Assembly (NCBI GenBank): GCA_963931805.1 | Contig: OZ007497.1 | Span: 63,298,211 to 63,362,210, forward strand | Direction: 5' to 3' | DNA length: 64,000 nucleotides | Source: Microdon myrmicae | Lineage: Eukaryota > Arthropoda > Insecta > Diptera > Syrphidae | In this document: positions 23,818 through 34,434 of the stretch, piece by piece | How the letters are laid out: each line of letters begins with the position of its first letter | Numbering within the stretch: the stretch's first letter is position 1 | Notes under the pieces: model-generated | Seen by the model: the letters and a program-made list of their open reading frames with translations, nothing else | Database searches by the model: none | Told to the model about the DNA's origin: nothing | Translations under genes and position numbers: made by a program

Positions 23818-24725
23818 TTAAGGGGACATTCCGGTTTGTTCGGTTGAAAAAAATCAATTTTTGTTGCTTAATCGATAGTTTTATACTTCAAAAATAATGT
23901 GTTAAAATTTGGAAACGAAATCTTAGGCGGTTCCAAAGTTATAGGTCATTAAGGGGACATTCCGGTTTGACGGGTCAAAAAATAGGTTATTTTCATGGTT
24001 TTTTTAAAAGAGAAAGTATTAAAGAAATAACAACAATTTTTTTTTAACAATTTATTCATCTTTCGACTACGTTTGTAAATTTTGTCGTCACTCCGGAACT
24101 AGAACGCCCCCCCCCCCCCCCCCTCCCAGGTGTTCAAAATCACTTTTATCTTTTGTCTAATTTATCTCCAAACTTTGAATGAGTTTTCTCGAAACAACTT
24201 TTTTGAGTGCGGTGTAAGCGATAATATGAAAACGGTGAATGCGATTCTTATGAAAGTTCACACACATATTTTTAACAAGCACACGCAAATTGTGAGTGAA
24301 TTACTTTTGTATTTATTTATTTATTTTTTTAGTTATAACTAAAAAATAGAGCAAAAAAGGAATGAAAAATCAAATTTCTTTTTTCAATAGTCCGCCGTTT
24401 TGTTGTTTTTTATCAATTTTAAAATTTTTTTTCACTCACATTGGGCTAAATGTATTTAAGCTCAATAAACTTTTTGCATTCTTCGTATTTTTTCACCGGG
24501 GACGAAAATAACCCTTACACGAGCAGAACGGATGGCTAACTTTGAACACCCGAAGTTTGGTGGGGGGGGGGGGGGGGGGGGGGGGGTTCATTTACACACA
24601 AACGTAGTCGAAAGATGAATAAATTGTTTAAAAAAAAATTGTTGTTATATCTGTAATACTTTCTTTTTAAAAAAATCATTAAAATAACCTATTTTTTGAC
24701 CCGACAAACCGGAATGTCCCCTTAA
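23818..24725. mobile_element. DNA transposon / MITE with long inverted repeats and C/G homopolymers
   Basis: Inverted ends read GGGGACATTCCGG at 23953 and CCGGAATGTCCCC ending at 24721. Near-identical arms of more than 100 bp contain CTTTCGACTACGTTTGT. The arms run on into a C17 run at 24107-24123 opposite a G25 run at 24562-24586, followed by GGTGTTCAAA on both sides. TTAA flanks every end, which fits a TTAA duplication as used by piggyBac-type elements (inference). An extra left end, TTAAGGGGACATTCCGG, lies at 23818 and then diverges. There is no transposase frame, so the element is non-autonomous. Confidence 0.8.
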
Positions 24726-24977
24726 AATAGACTGGTTACAATTACTTATTTGGTGAATTGATGAGATATTAATTTGACACGTCCACCTTACATCTATTTG
24801 TTAAAAGGGTAAATTCGAATGAACAATAAAGAACGATAAAAACCAATTAAACGATACCAGTGAATTATCATTTATTGCCTTCTTCTGGATATTTTTGTGA
24901 AGTGTGTTAGGCGGAACAAGTGTCGGGGATTGAGTGAACCAGTTTCGTACGTCGGCATCTATACTCATACCTTCACA

Positions 24978-27655
24978 GACTTATAGCGTTTGCGACGATA
25001 GTGCAGAGCGTGTGATTCGAACTGACCCTATGACGGCTAGAATCATTAAAAATGTAACCAATGCTCAACACATCAGGCGACTGCCGCGTGGACGAATTCG
25101 ATTTCTAAACTCAAGTACACCCAACTGATGTGGAATTGCTATGTTATTGCTTGGTATGCAGCTGGTGCATTTTCTTATCCGATTTTCTTTCGGTATTCTT
25201 CACTATTTGCTTGTATATTGTGTATGGATCTGTTAGAAACGCCACAGACTTATTTTCGAAGTATGACAAATGCATCGTTGAAACTAAGGAATGACTCTAT
25301 GCACGGTGCGGAAGCGTCCTCAGTGGGTAGGTCTTTAGAGGTCTTAGGGGTAACATGGATGACAGTATTTCTTTTGATGATCGTCATTTACTTTATGAAT
25401 ATTAAGATATCTTAGCAACAGAGATTACCGCTTTCAATTAACAAGTGGGGGCATATTTGCCAACCTTAACCAAAAACTTTCCCTTTCCTATTTTCTTTTG
25501 TTTAGAATGATATCCTTATAAGAAAACAACAAACACATAGCGAAATTATGTAATCAAATTCATTTCTAGGGATGGTAGGCACGTCCACCTAATTGAAGAA
25601 ATGACGAATATCGTGACCATTGCTGGAGAAGTGGTCCCATTCAGTCGAAGTCTTTACAATCATTAACGCCTCTAACTGATGACGCAAACGACAAATTTAA
25701 AACAGAATAGGACTGTACTAAAATTAGTATTACTTTTAGACGGTTTTTGGATACCTACAATAAAAACGACTATTAAACCGTAATGTTTAAAACCGCACAA
25801 GAACAGTGAACGAAAAAAGGAAAAACCAGTCAAGATACTCGATCCAAGTTATCCCAACTTTTATGTCAAATCTAAATTAAAAGAAAAAAATCGTACTCCT
25901 CTGCAGTGTTATTAAAATGGAAAATAAGGCATGGTGACTTGAGGAAGCATATCGAACTTGGCATACAATATAGTCGCATCGTTCTGAATGTAAAAGCAAT
26001 TTGAAGTATAAATTACATTCAGAGAAGAGCAAATTATTGAGCAGGTGCCCCTTCAACTGATAGTTACATATCATGGATTCTGCTACTGTATAATTTTCTT
26101 TTCGCTGCATGTTATAAAGCAACTTTTCCATCATTTGCGGGGGGCTTCCGTTACCTTTAAACTTCAAGGCAACCCTATTTATTTCAAATAAGTTTACTTT
26201 TGATTGCAGTCCTTTTCATAGCATGAACCTAAGGCGAACAGTCGTCACCTTTACAGTCTTCCACAGGAATACAATGTATGTATACGTTCTTCAAAGTACC
26301 TGTACTCTCTAGTATTTCATATCCAGCTAGGTTTTAAAGTCTACTCGGTAAAACAGCTGAAAGCATCAGCACGACCTCTTGTTTTATGTTCTAAAAGCAG
26401 AATGATTTCTTAAAAAGTTATTACATCAAAGGGTCTATAAAAAGAAAAAAAAATCACATCTGCACTTGAATTGGGAAGTTCAAGTGCTCCTTCAAGGACA
26501 CGTCTTGAACAGATGGTCTTTAGCTGTACGCGTTTTCCCTGGTTACTTTATGCCAAGGTCCTTGAATGAGCAATATTTTCTTTAGCAAAGTGAACACAAT
26601 AACTTTTATCGATGTCGATATACGTAAATACAGACACGAGTATGCGAACAAGTTGCATAATATTTTTAAAAGAATTTTGTGTTTAGTCGTAATGTATCTC
26701 TATTAGAGTGACATCCGCAGGCAATTTGTGCCAACCACATGGCTATAATTATTTCGAGTGTTGCTTTATTGTGATCATTATTTGCAAATACTGAGTCTAT
26801 TACTCTTGTAAAGCGTCATGGTGACCTCCCTAAACGTGTGCCATGGGGGAGGATCTGTCTTGGTCATTTTTGATATATGGTGCTCCTTTACCAAACAACA
26901 AATTCGACTTGTGCCACATTCAATCAAATCGGCTTCAATAACTTCGGAAATGTTTGGAATAGTTTCAATTTGGGTACAATAAAGCACAGGAAGGACCTAC
27001 AGCAATAAGTTGAGGAAATTAATGTTGAAGTTCGCATAGTGCTTTACCAAATAGAATCGGTCAATAACCCTTCGTCTTCAACAATGCACGATAATATATA
27101 CATTCGCAAAGTGAAGTAATGAGAAGCAGCTGCTACAGCAATAGTTTCAGATGAAAATGTGGAGAGTGCGAATGAGTATAGAATAGGAAGGAATAACCCC
27201 TCGTGACATTCAGAATGCTATCTTGAGATATTATAGTGAAAACTAATATGACATTGAGTTTATGAATTTGGAACATTTCAGTTTGTCCACAACTTCAATT
27301 GATGAACAATATTTGCAGTACTTGAATTGCTTTACACAAGACCGTTGTTGATTTAATTTTGAAAAATTGGTCGACTCTATTTAGTCGTATTGAACCAAAT
27401 AATACTAACTTGGCATGCAAGTTATATCCTAGAGGGGCTACCATTCATCAAAATATTAGTTACCGGTTTTAACGCCCGCAAAACAAAGGAATTTGATATC
27501 ATTAAGTGTGATTATATCTTACGCTCGTTTATTTTTTTTTTAGTTTTTAAACTACATTTATTTTCCTAATTCTTTTTACATGTATAATATTAGGGGTAAA
27601 TGTTAAACCCTCTTTTACAATCACATTCCTTAAATTAACTTACTGGCTCTATGCG
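24978..27655. other. Unassigned intergenic sequence
   Basis: No element motif was found. Open frames at 24934-25128 and 25128-25415 lie end to end but show no recognisable domain, and the first begins inside LTR-like sequence. Confidence 0.35.
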
Positions 27656-28017
27656 AGCTTGTGGGTTATTATTTATATTAGGGTACCGGCGTACGACACA
27701 GGTTTAGTAAAAAACACCCAACGATCGACGATGTTAACCAGTTCTCACACGGAAAATGGGGTACTAAATCGGTCCGCGAAGATAACGAAGAAACCAGCAC
27801 ACAAGTTGATCCTCAAGGCAGCAACGGAGAACAAAATTAAACACTTCACTTTGAATGTAGTTTGTATATTTTTATTACTTGTGTATTATCATTAGTTGTT
27901 TACAGTAAGTTACGGTTACATATTAATTCAAATTTTGATTACACAGGAAATTCGTTGATAGGGTACATTGTAACAAAGTAACATCGAATAATACGAAACA
28001 ATTATGCGAATACTCGG

Positions 28018-28115
28018 CGTGACATAACATAAACGTCTAACATTACACTTGACAAACTATGGGACACGCGTAGTGACATAAAATAAACGTCTAACATTAC
28101 TCTTGGCAAACTATG
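28018..28115. repeat. Tandem duplication, 55-bp period
   Basis: GTGACATAACATAAACGTCT...AAACTATG recurs 55 bp downstream with three or four changes, inside the solo LTR. Confidence 0.65.
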
Positions 28116-28598
28116 TTGACATTCGAAAATCCTTCGTCTCCCCGGCACAAGATGACTCCTTGAATAATTGTATCTGACTGCCAGGAGCAATCGTCCTCCA
28201 CATTCCTTGTAGTATCGGATACCTCTGTCGTACCAGGGAAATTCCAATACACATCTGGTCAATTAGAGGGACGGACATTTAGGCTGGCAGAAAATGCAGT
28301 CATAAATCATGAGAATGGTTTTTCTATGATGGTGATAAAATATCGGCAAAAACCCAAGGCTGCCTGAGAGCATGAATCTTTTGACTACATTGTTTATGTA
28401 GGAAATTGCCACCTGGACGAAAACGTTTTCTTTTGTCTACATCGGATAGACAGAAGTGTTTCGTGTAGCATAAGGGAACAATGCTGGCGGCGGCAATTAG
28501 GTCTTCTGTGATGTAACATAGAAGATCGCTTGCCACAGCAACTAGAAAAAAAAGGCTAATTGATCTTTGGGTTATCCCGCTCATTATGCCCTATTGGA

Positions 28599-28646
28599 GG
28601 GCTATTAGAAATCTGGCTTGCAGATGTGCAAGCCAGCAAATAGCCC
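28599..28646. other. Large hairpin inside solo LTR
   Basis: GGGCTATT (28599-28606) pairs with AATAGCCC (28639-28646). Inside that, CTGGCTTGCA (28613-28622) pairs with TGCAAGCCAG (28627-28636) around a GATG loop. All 18 pairs are perfect. Confidence 0.8.
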
Positions 28647-28874
28647 GGCATGTATTTTTGGACGCTAATGGGCATGTAATCTTTTATTCTGCTCAAGGTA
28701 ACATTCCATCGGTGTGGTATTTTTGAAGGACATACAGTCGGTTGCAGGTAGTCAACGGTGGCTACTCTGCATATCGTCGATAGAACGATCGGTCGATTGG
28801 TCTGTAGCTACGAGGTAAGTATACAATGCCGAATGTGGAGAAAAAGCTTCTCGGCTATGATGGAATATTTATGA

Positions 28875-28896
28875 CGGTTATCCAAGAGGATAACCG
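28875..28896. other. LTR hairpin, family 6
   Basis: CGGTTATCC, loop AAGA, GGATAACCG: a perfect 9-bp stem 153 nt from the minus-strand LTR start, matching the position of hairpins in other LTR families here. Another hairpin, TGGCAAG/CTTGCCA, lies nearby at about 28934-28957. Confidence 0.75.
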
Positions 28897-29379
28897 AATT
28901 GTTTTCAGCCATTTTACGACAGTGGTAAATACTATGGCAAGGTTGTGTGATCTTGCCAGTGATTCGACTCAAGGGGAGATATGGGGTTTATAGGGTTTTT
29001 ATGGGGTTAAAAATGATGCGAGAGTCTTCGGGCCCTGAAAACCCCTACAAGCTCTCTAAATTACACATTACAAATTGATTTTTATTTATGCCTTTCTCCA
29101 GGTACATATTTTTTTCTTATATATATATATGAAATAGGTAATATATTTAAGGTACTCTTCGTTTACATCTACATTACTGTTATAATTTTTTATTTATTAT
29201 TTTTTTTTTTAATAACAAACAAAAACTTCAAAACGATACGAAAAGGTATATAAAAAATAAAACAGAATAGCTACAAAATAAGTTATAAACGTAATGGGGG
29301 AAGGTGGACAGGGAGAGGGCGGACGAGAGGAGGGAGAGCGTTGATCTTGAGAGGCATACTATATCTGAGGAAGTGAAGT

Positions 29380-30480
29380 TGTGGCGGTTCCGCCAAACCC
29401 TACGGTTCGCTTTCCTAAAAAAACCCCCATCCCTACAACCCAGTCTGCATAACCTTTCGCTAATGCAATCGCATTAGCATCTTAAATGCTTCAGGCATTA
29501 AATAGATCAATCTGTACCCTAAAAGTACCTGTAAGAGAATTCTTACCTGCATTCATTTATTTGAATTCAAAATTCCTCTTAAGAATTCTGTTCCAAACAG
29601 CACATCCCTGGAAAAGAAAACTTATCGGTTCACATATCATGCAACCATCCCAGTCAGGGATAATTATCATTGCGTCGCCTATTCCCAGCCTCATTCATGT
29701 GTACAACAAATCCCCTTTCATACACGTTGGATGGCGACCTACACCCAAGGGATCAAAGCAAATATCCGCATCTCGCGTCTTAAACCATAAATTAAATCAT
29801 ACAGCATAGGCAAATGCAAATAGGTATGTTATGCTTACCCTTGGCAGCGATGATATGAACACCAATTCCCTGTGAATACGCTAAAACGAATTAGCACCAT
29901 GTGCATGGGCATTGCGGCTATTGTTACTGCTGCAATGCATAGCTTAGACAATGATCTACCCGATCCCCTTGTCTTCTTATATTTCGGGATCTGTTTTTCA
30001 TCAGCAGCGGCAAGAGCAAACAGCAAACCAATTATCATCCAAGGAGATTCGATTGTTTGCTTTACCGAATTGGCATCCCATGAATACACTCGATGCCTTT
30101 TTCTTTGTTTAGATTCTTTCCCATTGCTTTGATCCATAAAATAACCAGTGCACACACATACAAGTGTACTGTGGCGATTTTCTGTATGAGATCTGTTGGT
30201 TACCCCAAAGAGAGACTTTACGTCTCTCTCGGAACAAGAAATGCACCCTTCATTTAACAGAGCCAATTTCTCTGGCTGAATTTCTTTTAACAACGATTGA
30301 ATATCGTTGAGTCCTATTACAACCACCGTTCGCAACGGTCGGTTCACTCCCGCTCTCCGCTGACTGCGGAGATGCGTTTATACACGAGTCGTTTTGTGAA
30401 GTGCTGGTTGACTTGATAGCTCGTCTCACATTTAAAGCTATAGTGAAGACTAAAGTGTTCGGAATTAAATAAACTGCAAG
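29380..30480 (+). mobile_element. Partial LTR, family 4 second copy
   Basis: Starts TGTGGCGGTTCCGCCAAACC and tracks the 8427-9868 LTR through TAATGCAATCGCATTAGCATC, GAGAATTCTTACCTGCATTCAT, CCTATTCCCAGCCT and ACAATGATCTACCCGATCCC. It has a perfect 10-bp hairpin (29536-29545 with 29580-29589), 156 nt in. No CCCCACA end was found, so the right side is truncated or too diverged; the end given is approximate. Confidence 0.65.
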
Positions 30481-31016
30481 CGAACTTTTCTTTTAATAGT
30501 TGAATAAATTGACTGTCAGGTATAAATTAATGAGCTCAGTGTTTGACTTCATTTTCATTGGCATATCGAAACAAACTGAGGGCGCAGTGATTGATTTGGC
30601 GAGTTGCCAAATAAATAAAAACACCGAAGCAGAAGCAGCAGTGGAGATATTAGTCCAGGGATATATACGATCAGAATCAAGCATTTCGAGGTTTCCTTAA
30701 AAAAATATAAACAGCCACGATGACTGAACTATTATCAGAAGAGATTCGAGCAAGAAGACTTCGTAACTTAGGTATTCGAATGAATCTTCTTCATCGACTA
30801 CGAAAATCACCTGTCCACAACCTTTAGAAAAACAACTAGCAGACGTGTTGGCAACCGTGTTAAAGTTGACGAAAGTGAGATAAATAAACGGATTAATTAA
30901 ATCAAAACGGATCGTTTTATTATCCTACGCTGCAGTTTCCTGAGTGTTTGTGTAAATTTCTGTTTTCCTCCTGGTGAACAGTTTTCTTTTGTTGCTGCGG
31001 TGGAACAATCGGAGTA
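30481..31016. other. Unassigned, with a 35-codon frame
   Basis: A short frame at 30720-30827 starts MTELLSEEIRARRLRNLG. Its place after an LTR-like region might make it a gag start, but it stops after 35 codons and I cannot name it. AATAAACGG near 30884 could be a polyadenylation signal. Confidence 0.25.
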
Positions 31017-31560
31017 TTAACGAAAAGATGTGGGACAAAGGAGAACCCTGCGCCCAGACTTCATTCCCCACAAAGTCCTCTCCGCGTTGAGAAGCCACCG
31101 CCATTTGGGAGATGTTCGATCTTTGGCTGATTTATTTCTTTCACTGATCGCCGTGCTAAAACGCATGCGGTCTGAGGCTTTGGAGATATCACTATCATGG
31201 AGAATTCGTTTGTCCCTGGCACCACGGAGAGCGTGGTAAATAATCGGGACTCCATGCACGTCTTGAATAAGGCCGTTTTGATCCAAGAAAGGGAACGCTT
31301 CTGGGGGAATAAACCCATTCTGGAGGGTATTCTCCAGATACATATCGTTGGGATAGAATGCTCCCGAGATAAGATTATTGTCACTGCACATTGCCCTTGC
31401 TGTGTGACCACGAATAATTTTAATTATGAAATTGTCTATCCTATTTAACCCTGATTTGTTATACAGGATTTTGTTGGGATATAATTTTTTGTAGTGCGAC
31501 TCTGGTGTTCTACTCGTCTATTCCTATTCATTAATGTATTTATTTCTTCCCTGAATTCTT
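31017..31560 (-). pseudogene. Second Jockey-like ORF2 C-terminal fragment
   Basis: The minus strand encodes RTPESHYKKLYPNK (frame upstream), then RIDNFIIKIIRGHTARAMCS, NLISGAFYPNDMYLENT, PPEAFPFLDQNGL and HGVPIIYHALRGARDKRIL. This closely parallels the C-terminus of the element at 16465-22099. Substitutions are scattered but the frame is open for 124 codons. Both ends are truncated, and it abuts the gypsy-like remnant. Confidence 0.9.
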
Positions 31561-31865
31561 GTCCTTCAATCGCATAGTTAAGTTTTTGATTCGTGTTATC
31601 TTATCCTGATGTTTTTAATATCATTGTATTGAAGTTTATTTCTGCATTTAATTCCCTTAATCCTTCTAAACCGATTAAGAGGTCGAACTCTCTTAATTCT
31701 TGTAATTCGAAAAACTGTAATTTTCTTCCTAGTATATGTATATATGTTTTGTTTTTTATGACACTACTCCCATGGATTAATTTTGACTGAATTGGCAACA
31801 TTTTAATTGGACTGCTTAAATCTATATTTTTTTTCAATAATTTTGGGTTGGTTAAAATGTTATAT

Positions 31866-32048
31866 CGTATACCCGCCTGTCACCCGGGAGACCGGGGTTC
31901 GTTTCCCCGTCGGGGAGCCCCTGTCGCAAGACTAATGACCTTGCCCAGAAAAAATAAATCATTATGGAAAATTTAACAAGCCTCAGGACTTGCTAAATAA
32001 GGCCAAGACCGGTTACCGGTTGTAGTGCCGATGATGATGATGATGATG
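31866..32048 (+). mobile_element. tRNA-Asp-derived SINE inside gypsy-like remnant
   Basis: Head begins at CGTATACCCGCCTGTCACC, so the first part of the tRNA-like region is missing. The anticodon arm, T arm, body and (GAT)n tail are present. A perfect 12-bp duplication, AAAATGTTATAT, lies at 31854-31865 and 32049-32060. It interrupts the minus-strand gag-protease sequence, so it is younger than that element. Confidence 0.9.
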
Positions 32049-33366
32049 AAAATGTTATATGTTTTGTTATTTTCACAATTTTTTAATTCTAACCTAGGTA
32101 AACCATTACTTACACTAAACAAAGATTCTTTAGTAGTATTAGTTTCACTTACGTTATTTTTCAGAGAATCGATTGTTGACTCCTGTTCCACGTTGTTCAT
32201 TCGTTGGGCCTGTTCTTGTTGGGGTTGATTCCTGAATAAAATTGGTTGTCTTGTTGTGCTGTGTATGGAACTATCTACTTCCATCGGCTCCGGTTTGGGG
32301 AAATTTGTGTTCTGTAGATTCTGTCTGTATGATCCGAAATATTGGCGTGAGTTCCTTTGGGATTGTTGGATCTTGTTGGTATTCCTTGAATTGGTATCGT
32401 CTATCATGGTATGTATTGTCGTACTGTTGTCTATTTTCGGGCTGAAATTGTCTGTCCTGGTGTTGTTGTTGTCTGGATGTGGGGTTCCATTCTCGTACTC
32501 GTAGATTTGGGGCTATATTATTGTAACATATCGCGAGTTGTGATGAACTGTCAGAGCTATTCCGTATGCTTCTGCTAACGAGTTGCATTTGTGTGCGTAT
32601 AATGTTTGCCTTGCTGTTCCGTTATTTAGGCCATTTGAAAAAATTCTCACAGCTTCTTGTCCGGCTTCTCTTAGAAATGCTTTCCTGGTGTCTTCGTTTC
32701 GATGCTGTGTTTGGATTTTTGCGATGATCAGGTTTTGGGCTCTGTTCACTTCATCGTAGTATTGAGTTAGATCGATCTCCCTGTTTTATTTGTGTCATCT
32801 CTGCTTTCAATACATACAGAGGTCTGTTGTCGCTGTATGTGAAGTCTAGGCGATCCAGGATTGCGTCGAAGTTAAATTTGGTGTTGTTGTTTACTAGGGC
32901 TAATGCCGCTTCACCTACAATCTTATTTCTGATTATTAGCAAGCCTTCGCAGTACTTCGTGTGTCCTTTGTGAGCCCCACATGCCTCCATTAGTGTCGTT
33001 GCTGCTTTCCTCCAAGTGGTGTATTCACCTTTTGTTCCACTGAACCTTGGTAAAGATTTAAATGCGTACAGGTTGATGTCTTCCGGCCGGCCGTACTTGA
33101 ACTAAGTCTTGATGTTCCTCCAAATTTGTTGTTATTGTGGGTTGTAGTTTGTTAATTTCCAGTGTCTGCTGGTTCATTAAATTAACCATCATTTGAATTT
33201 GTTGTTTCATGACGGTTAGTTCTGCCTTCATTGCGATGTTGTTTGCTTCCATGTTTTGCATCTCTTCGGTTTCTGAGTCGCTGGATACTTTATCTGTGGG
33301 TTTTCTTAAGGGATTAATTTTTACTTACTCCGTTTTATTTTCATCTGTTCCTTATCTTCTCTGGTT

Positions 33367-33550
33367 TGATTTCCCTATTATTCTTTTCACTGAATGATTT
33401 TTTTTGTCGTCTCTGGGCTTGATTTCTCTATTTTTCACCGGATTTTTTTTGTCGTCTCTGGGCTTGATTTCTCTATTTTTCACCGAATTTTTTTTTGTCG
33501 TCTCTGGGCTTGATTTCTCTATTATTTTTTTACTGAATGATTTTTTTTTG
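33367..33550. repeat. Tandem repeat of 45-54 bp in gag-like coding region
   Basis: About 3.5 units of TTGTCGTCTCTGGGCTTGAT plus a TTTCTCTATTxTTCACxGAxT segment. On the minus strand these encode repeated VKNREIKPRDDKK. Expansion inside a basic gag region is likely. Confidence 0.75.
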
Positions 33551-33939
33551 TTATCGCGTCCCCTTCGCTGGACGTTGTTCCTTTGGAAGAATTCCTTGCA
33601 CCGAGTCCTTCCTGAACGATGGAGTATTTCTATGGATACTCTTTGGTTTTTTAAACACTCCACAGTGTTGGTCCGTTACCCTAATCGAATTTTGTAGGAA
33701 AAAAAAAAACGATTGACAGATTCGCCAGTTATTTTGTGCTGTTCCTGGAGAAAATATTTTCAAACGAAAAGACATTTGTCTTTGTTTATTTAGAAACTAT
33801 GTTTCCTTTTATTATTTTCCTCCTCTGAGCAGCTCGTGTATTCGAGTCCGTAGTCAGACAGGATCTCTTCTATTACATTTCGAACTTAACTCTAATTATA
33901 TTTTTCGAATCTATTAATACCTTAAATGTATTAGGTAAA

Positions 33940-34047
33940 ACAGGTTTTGAAGTACCTGTGTTTCTATTATTAAAATACGTGGTTCACGTTTTCTTTTGTT
34001 CGTGTTTTGGGAATGACATTAAGTTGAACAGATTTTGAAGTATCTGT
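33940..34047. repeat. Two related short hairpins 88 bp apart
   Basis: ACAGGT-TTTGAAGT-ACCTGT at 33940-33959 and ACAGAT-TTTGAAGT-ATCTGT at 34028-34047 share the loop and flanks but differ by one compensated base pair (G-C to A-T). Confidence 0.7.
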
Positions 34048-34099
34048 GTTTTATGTTTTGATTGTTACCTATCTTATATTTTAGGGGTGTTAACTCACG

Positions 34100-34434
34100 C
34101 GAGTGCGCACGTGAGCTTTAAATTGTACCCTTTCAAATTAATTCGGCTAAACTACATTTAATTAAAAAGTTTTAATCCATACATAGACGTTACACAAAAT
34201 GTATTACAAGTTATGTATTTTTGTCTCCTAACCAAACAGTGTTAGAATAAATTAAAACAAATACAAAAATAAAAGTCTAATCACCGTGATCAAGTGTTTT
34301 ATTATCTTTGCCTGGGAACAGTTGCATCAAGCAGCAGGACAACTGATTGCGTCGCCAAGAGCAGTGCTCGCGTAATATGATGGGGATAGGAGTGAACCGC
34401 GTGCCCGTGTTCGGCACATCAACTTCGTACCCCA
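34100..34434 (+). mobile_element. 3' part of an LTR with adjoining primer site
   Basis: Ends CGTGTTCGGCACATCAACTT then CGTACCCCACA at 34434. TTGGTGACC follows immediately, as beside the family 1 LTR at 38571. AATAAAAGTC near 34268 could be the polyadenylation signal. TGGTGACC is complementary to tRNA 3' ends of the GGTCACCA type (tRNA-Trp, as I recall). The start of this LTR is not recognisable; gag-like sequence on the other strand lies upstream. The left coordinate is a guess. Confidence 0.55.

Larger units (their letters stand above)
22922..24977 (+). mobile_element. Ty3/gypsy-like LTR (family 2), interrupted by a TIR element
   Basis: Starts TGTGGGGGTATTTCCGCC and aligns by eye, segment by segment, with the minus-strand LTR at 36097-37151. 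Shared blocks include AATTTCGACCGC, TATGCAGATAATGC, CCATACGGCAAC, ATTGGTTAGCAACAAC, GGCGTCCTATTGAC and GGTTCAATGC/AGTTCAATGC. A TIR element occupies about 23818-24725. LTR-like sequence resumes with AACAATAAAGAACG and ends near TTTCGTACGTCGGCATC...CCTTCACA at 24977. Without the insert it is about 1.15 kb. The flanks do not match (GGCC versus GACT), so one end is uncertain or the copy is rearranged. Confidence 0.65.
27660..29049 (-). mobile_element. Solo LTR of a Ty3/gypsy-like element (family 6)
   Basis: On the minus strand it starts TGTAGGGGTTTTCAGGGCC at 29049 and ends ...ATAACCCACA at 27660. A perfect 4-bp duplication, AGCT, flanks it at 27656-27659 and 29050-29053. Near its 3' end the minus strand reads CTGTGTCGTACGCCGGTACC, matching the end motif of the 8427-9868 LTR. 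Length 1,390 bp, no internal region. It contains three strong hairpins (28599-28646, 28875-28896, about 28934-28957) and a short tandem duplication at 28018-28115. Confidence 0.85.
31590..33663 (-). pseudogene. Gypsy-like gag to protease remnant
   Basis: Read from high to low coordinates, this is a decayed LTR-retrotransposon gag. It has a Lys-rich repeat region (33550-33367), a coiled-coil-like stretch (33261-33060) and a capsid-like segment with RNKIVGEAALALV and LYVLKAEMTQIKQG (32990-32750). A second part has VNRAQNLIIAKIQ (about 32755-32700), and a Gln/Asn-rich segment (32588-32270) comes next. A downstream frame with LQELREFDLLIGLEGLRELN (about 31730-31660) resembles the end of a retropepsin domain. 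The SINE at 31866-32048 splits it between these last parts. Several stops and frameshifts break the rest; RT, RNase H and integrase are absent. Assignment to insect gypsy-type elements is by motif. Confidence 0.7.

Noticed and set aside
24934..25415. Two adjoining open frames as a host gene
   Set aside because: No domain, no splice evidence, and the first frame starts within LTR-like sequence.
30720..30827. 35-codon frame as a gag start
   Set aside because: Too short and without a family match; noted only in the surrounding region entry.
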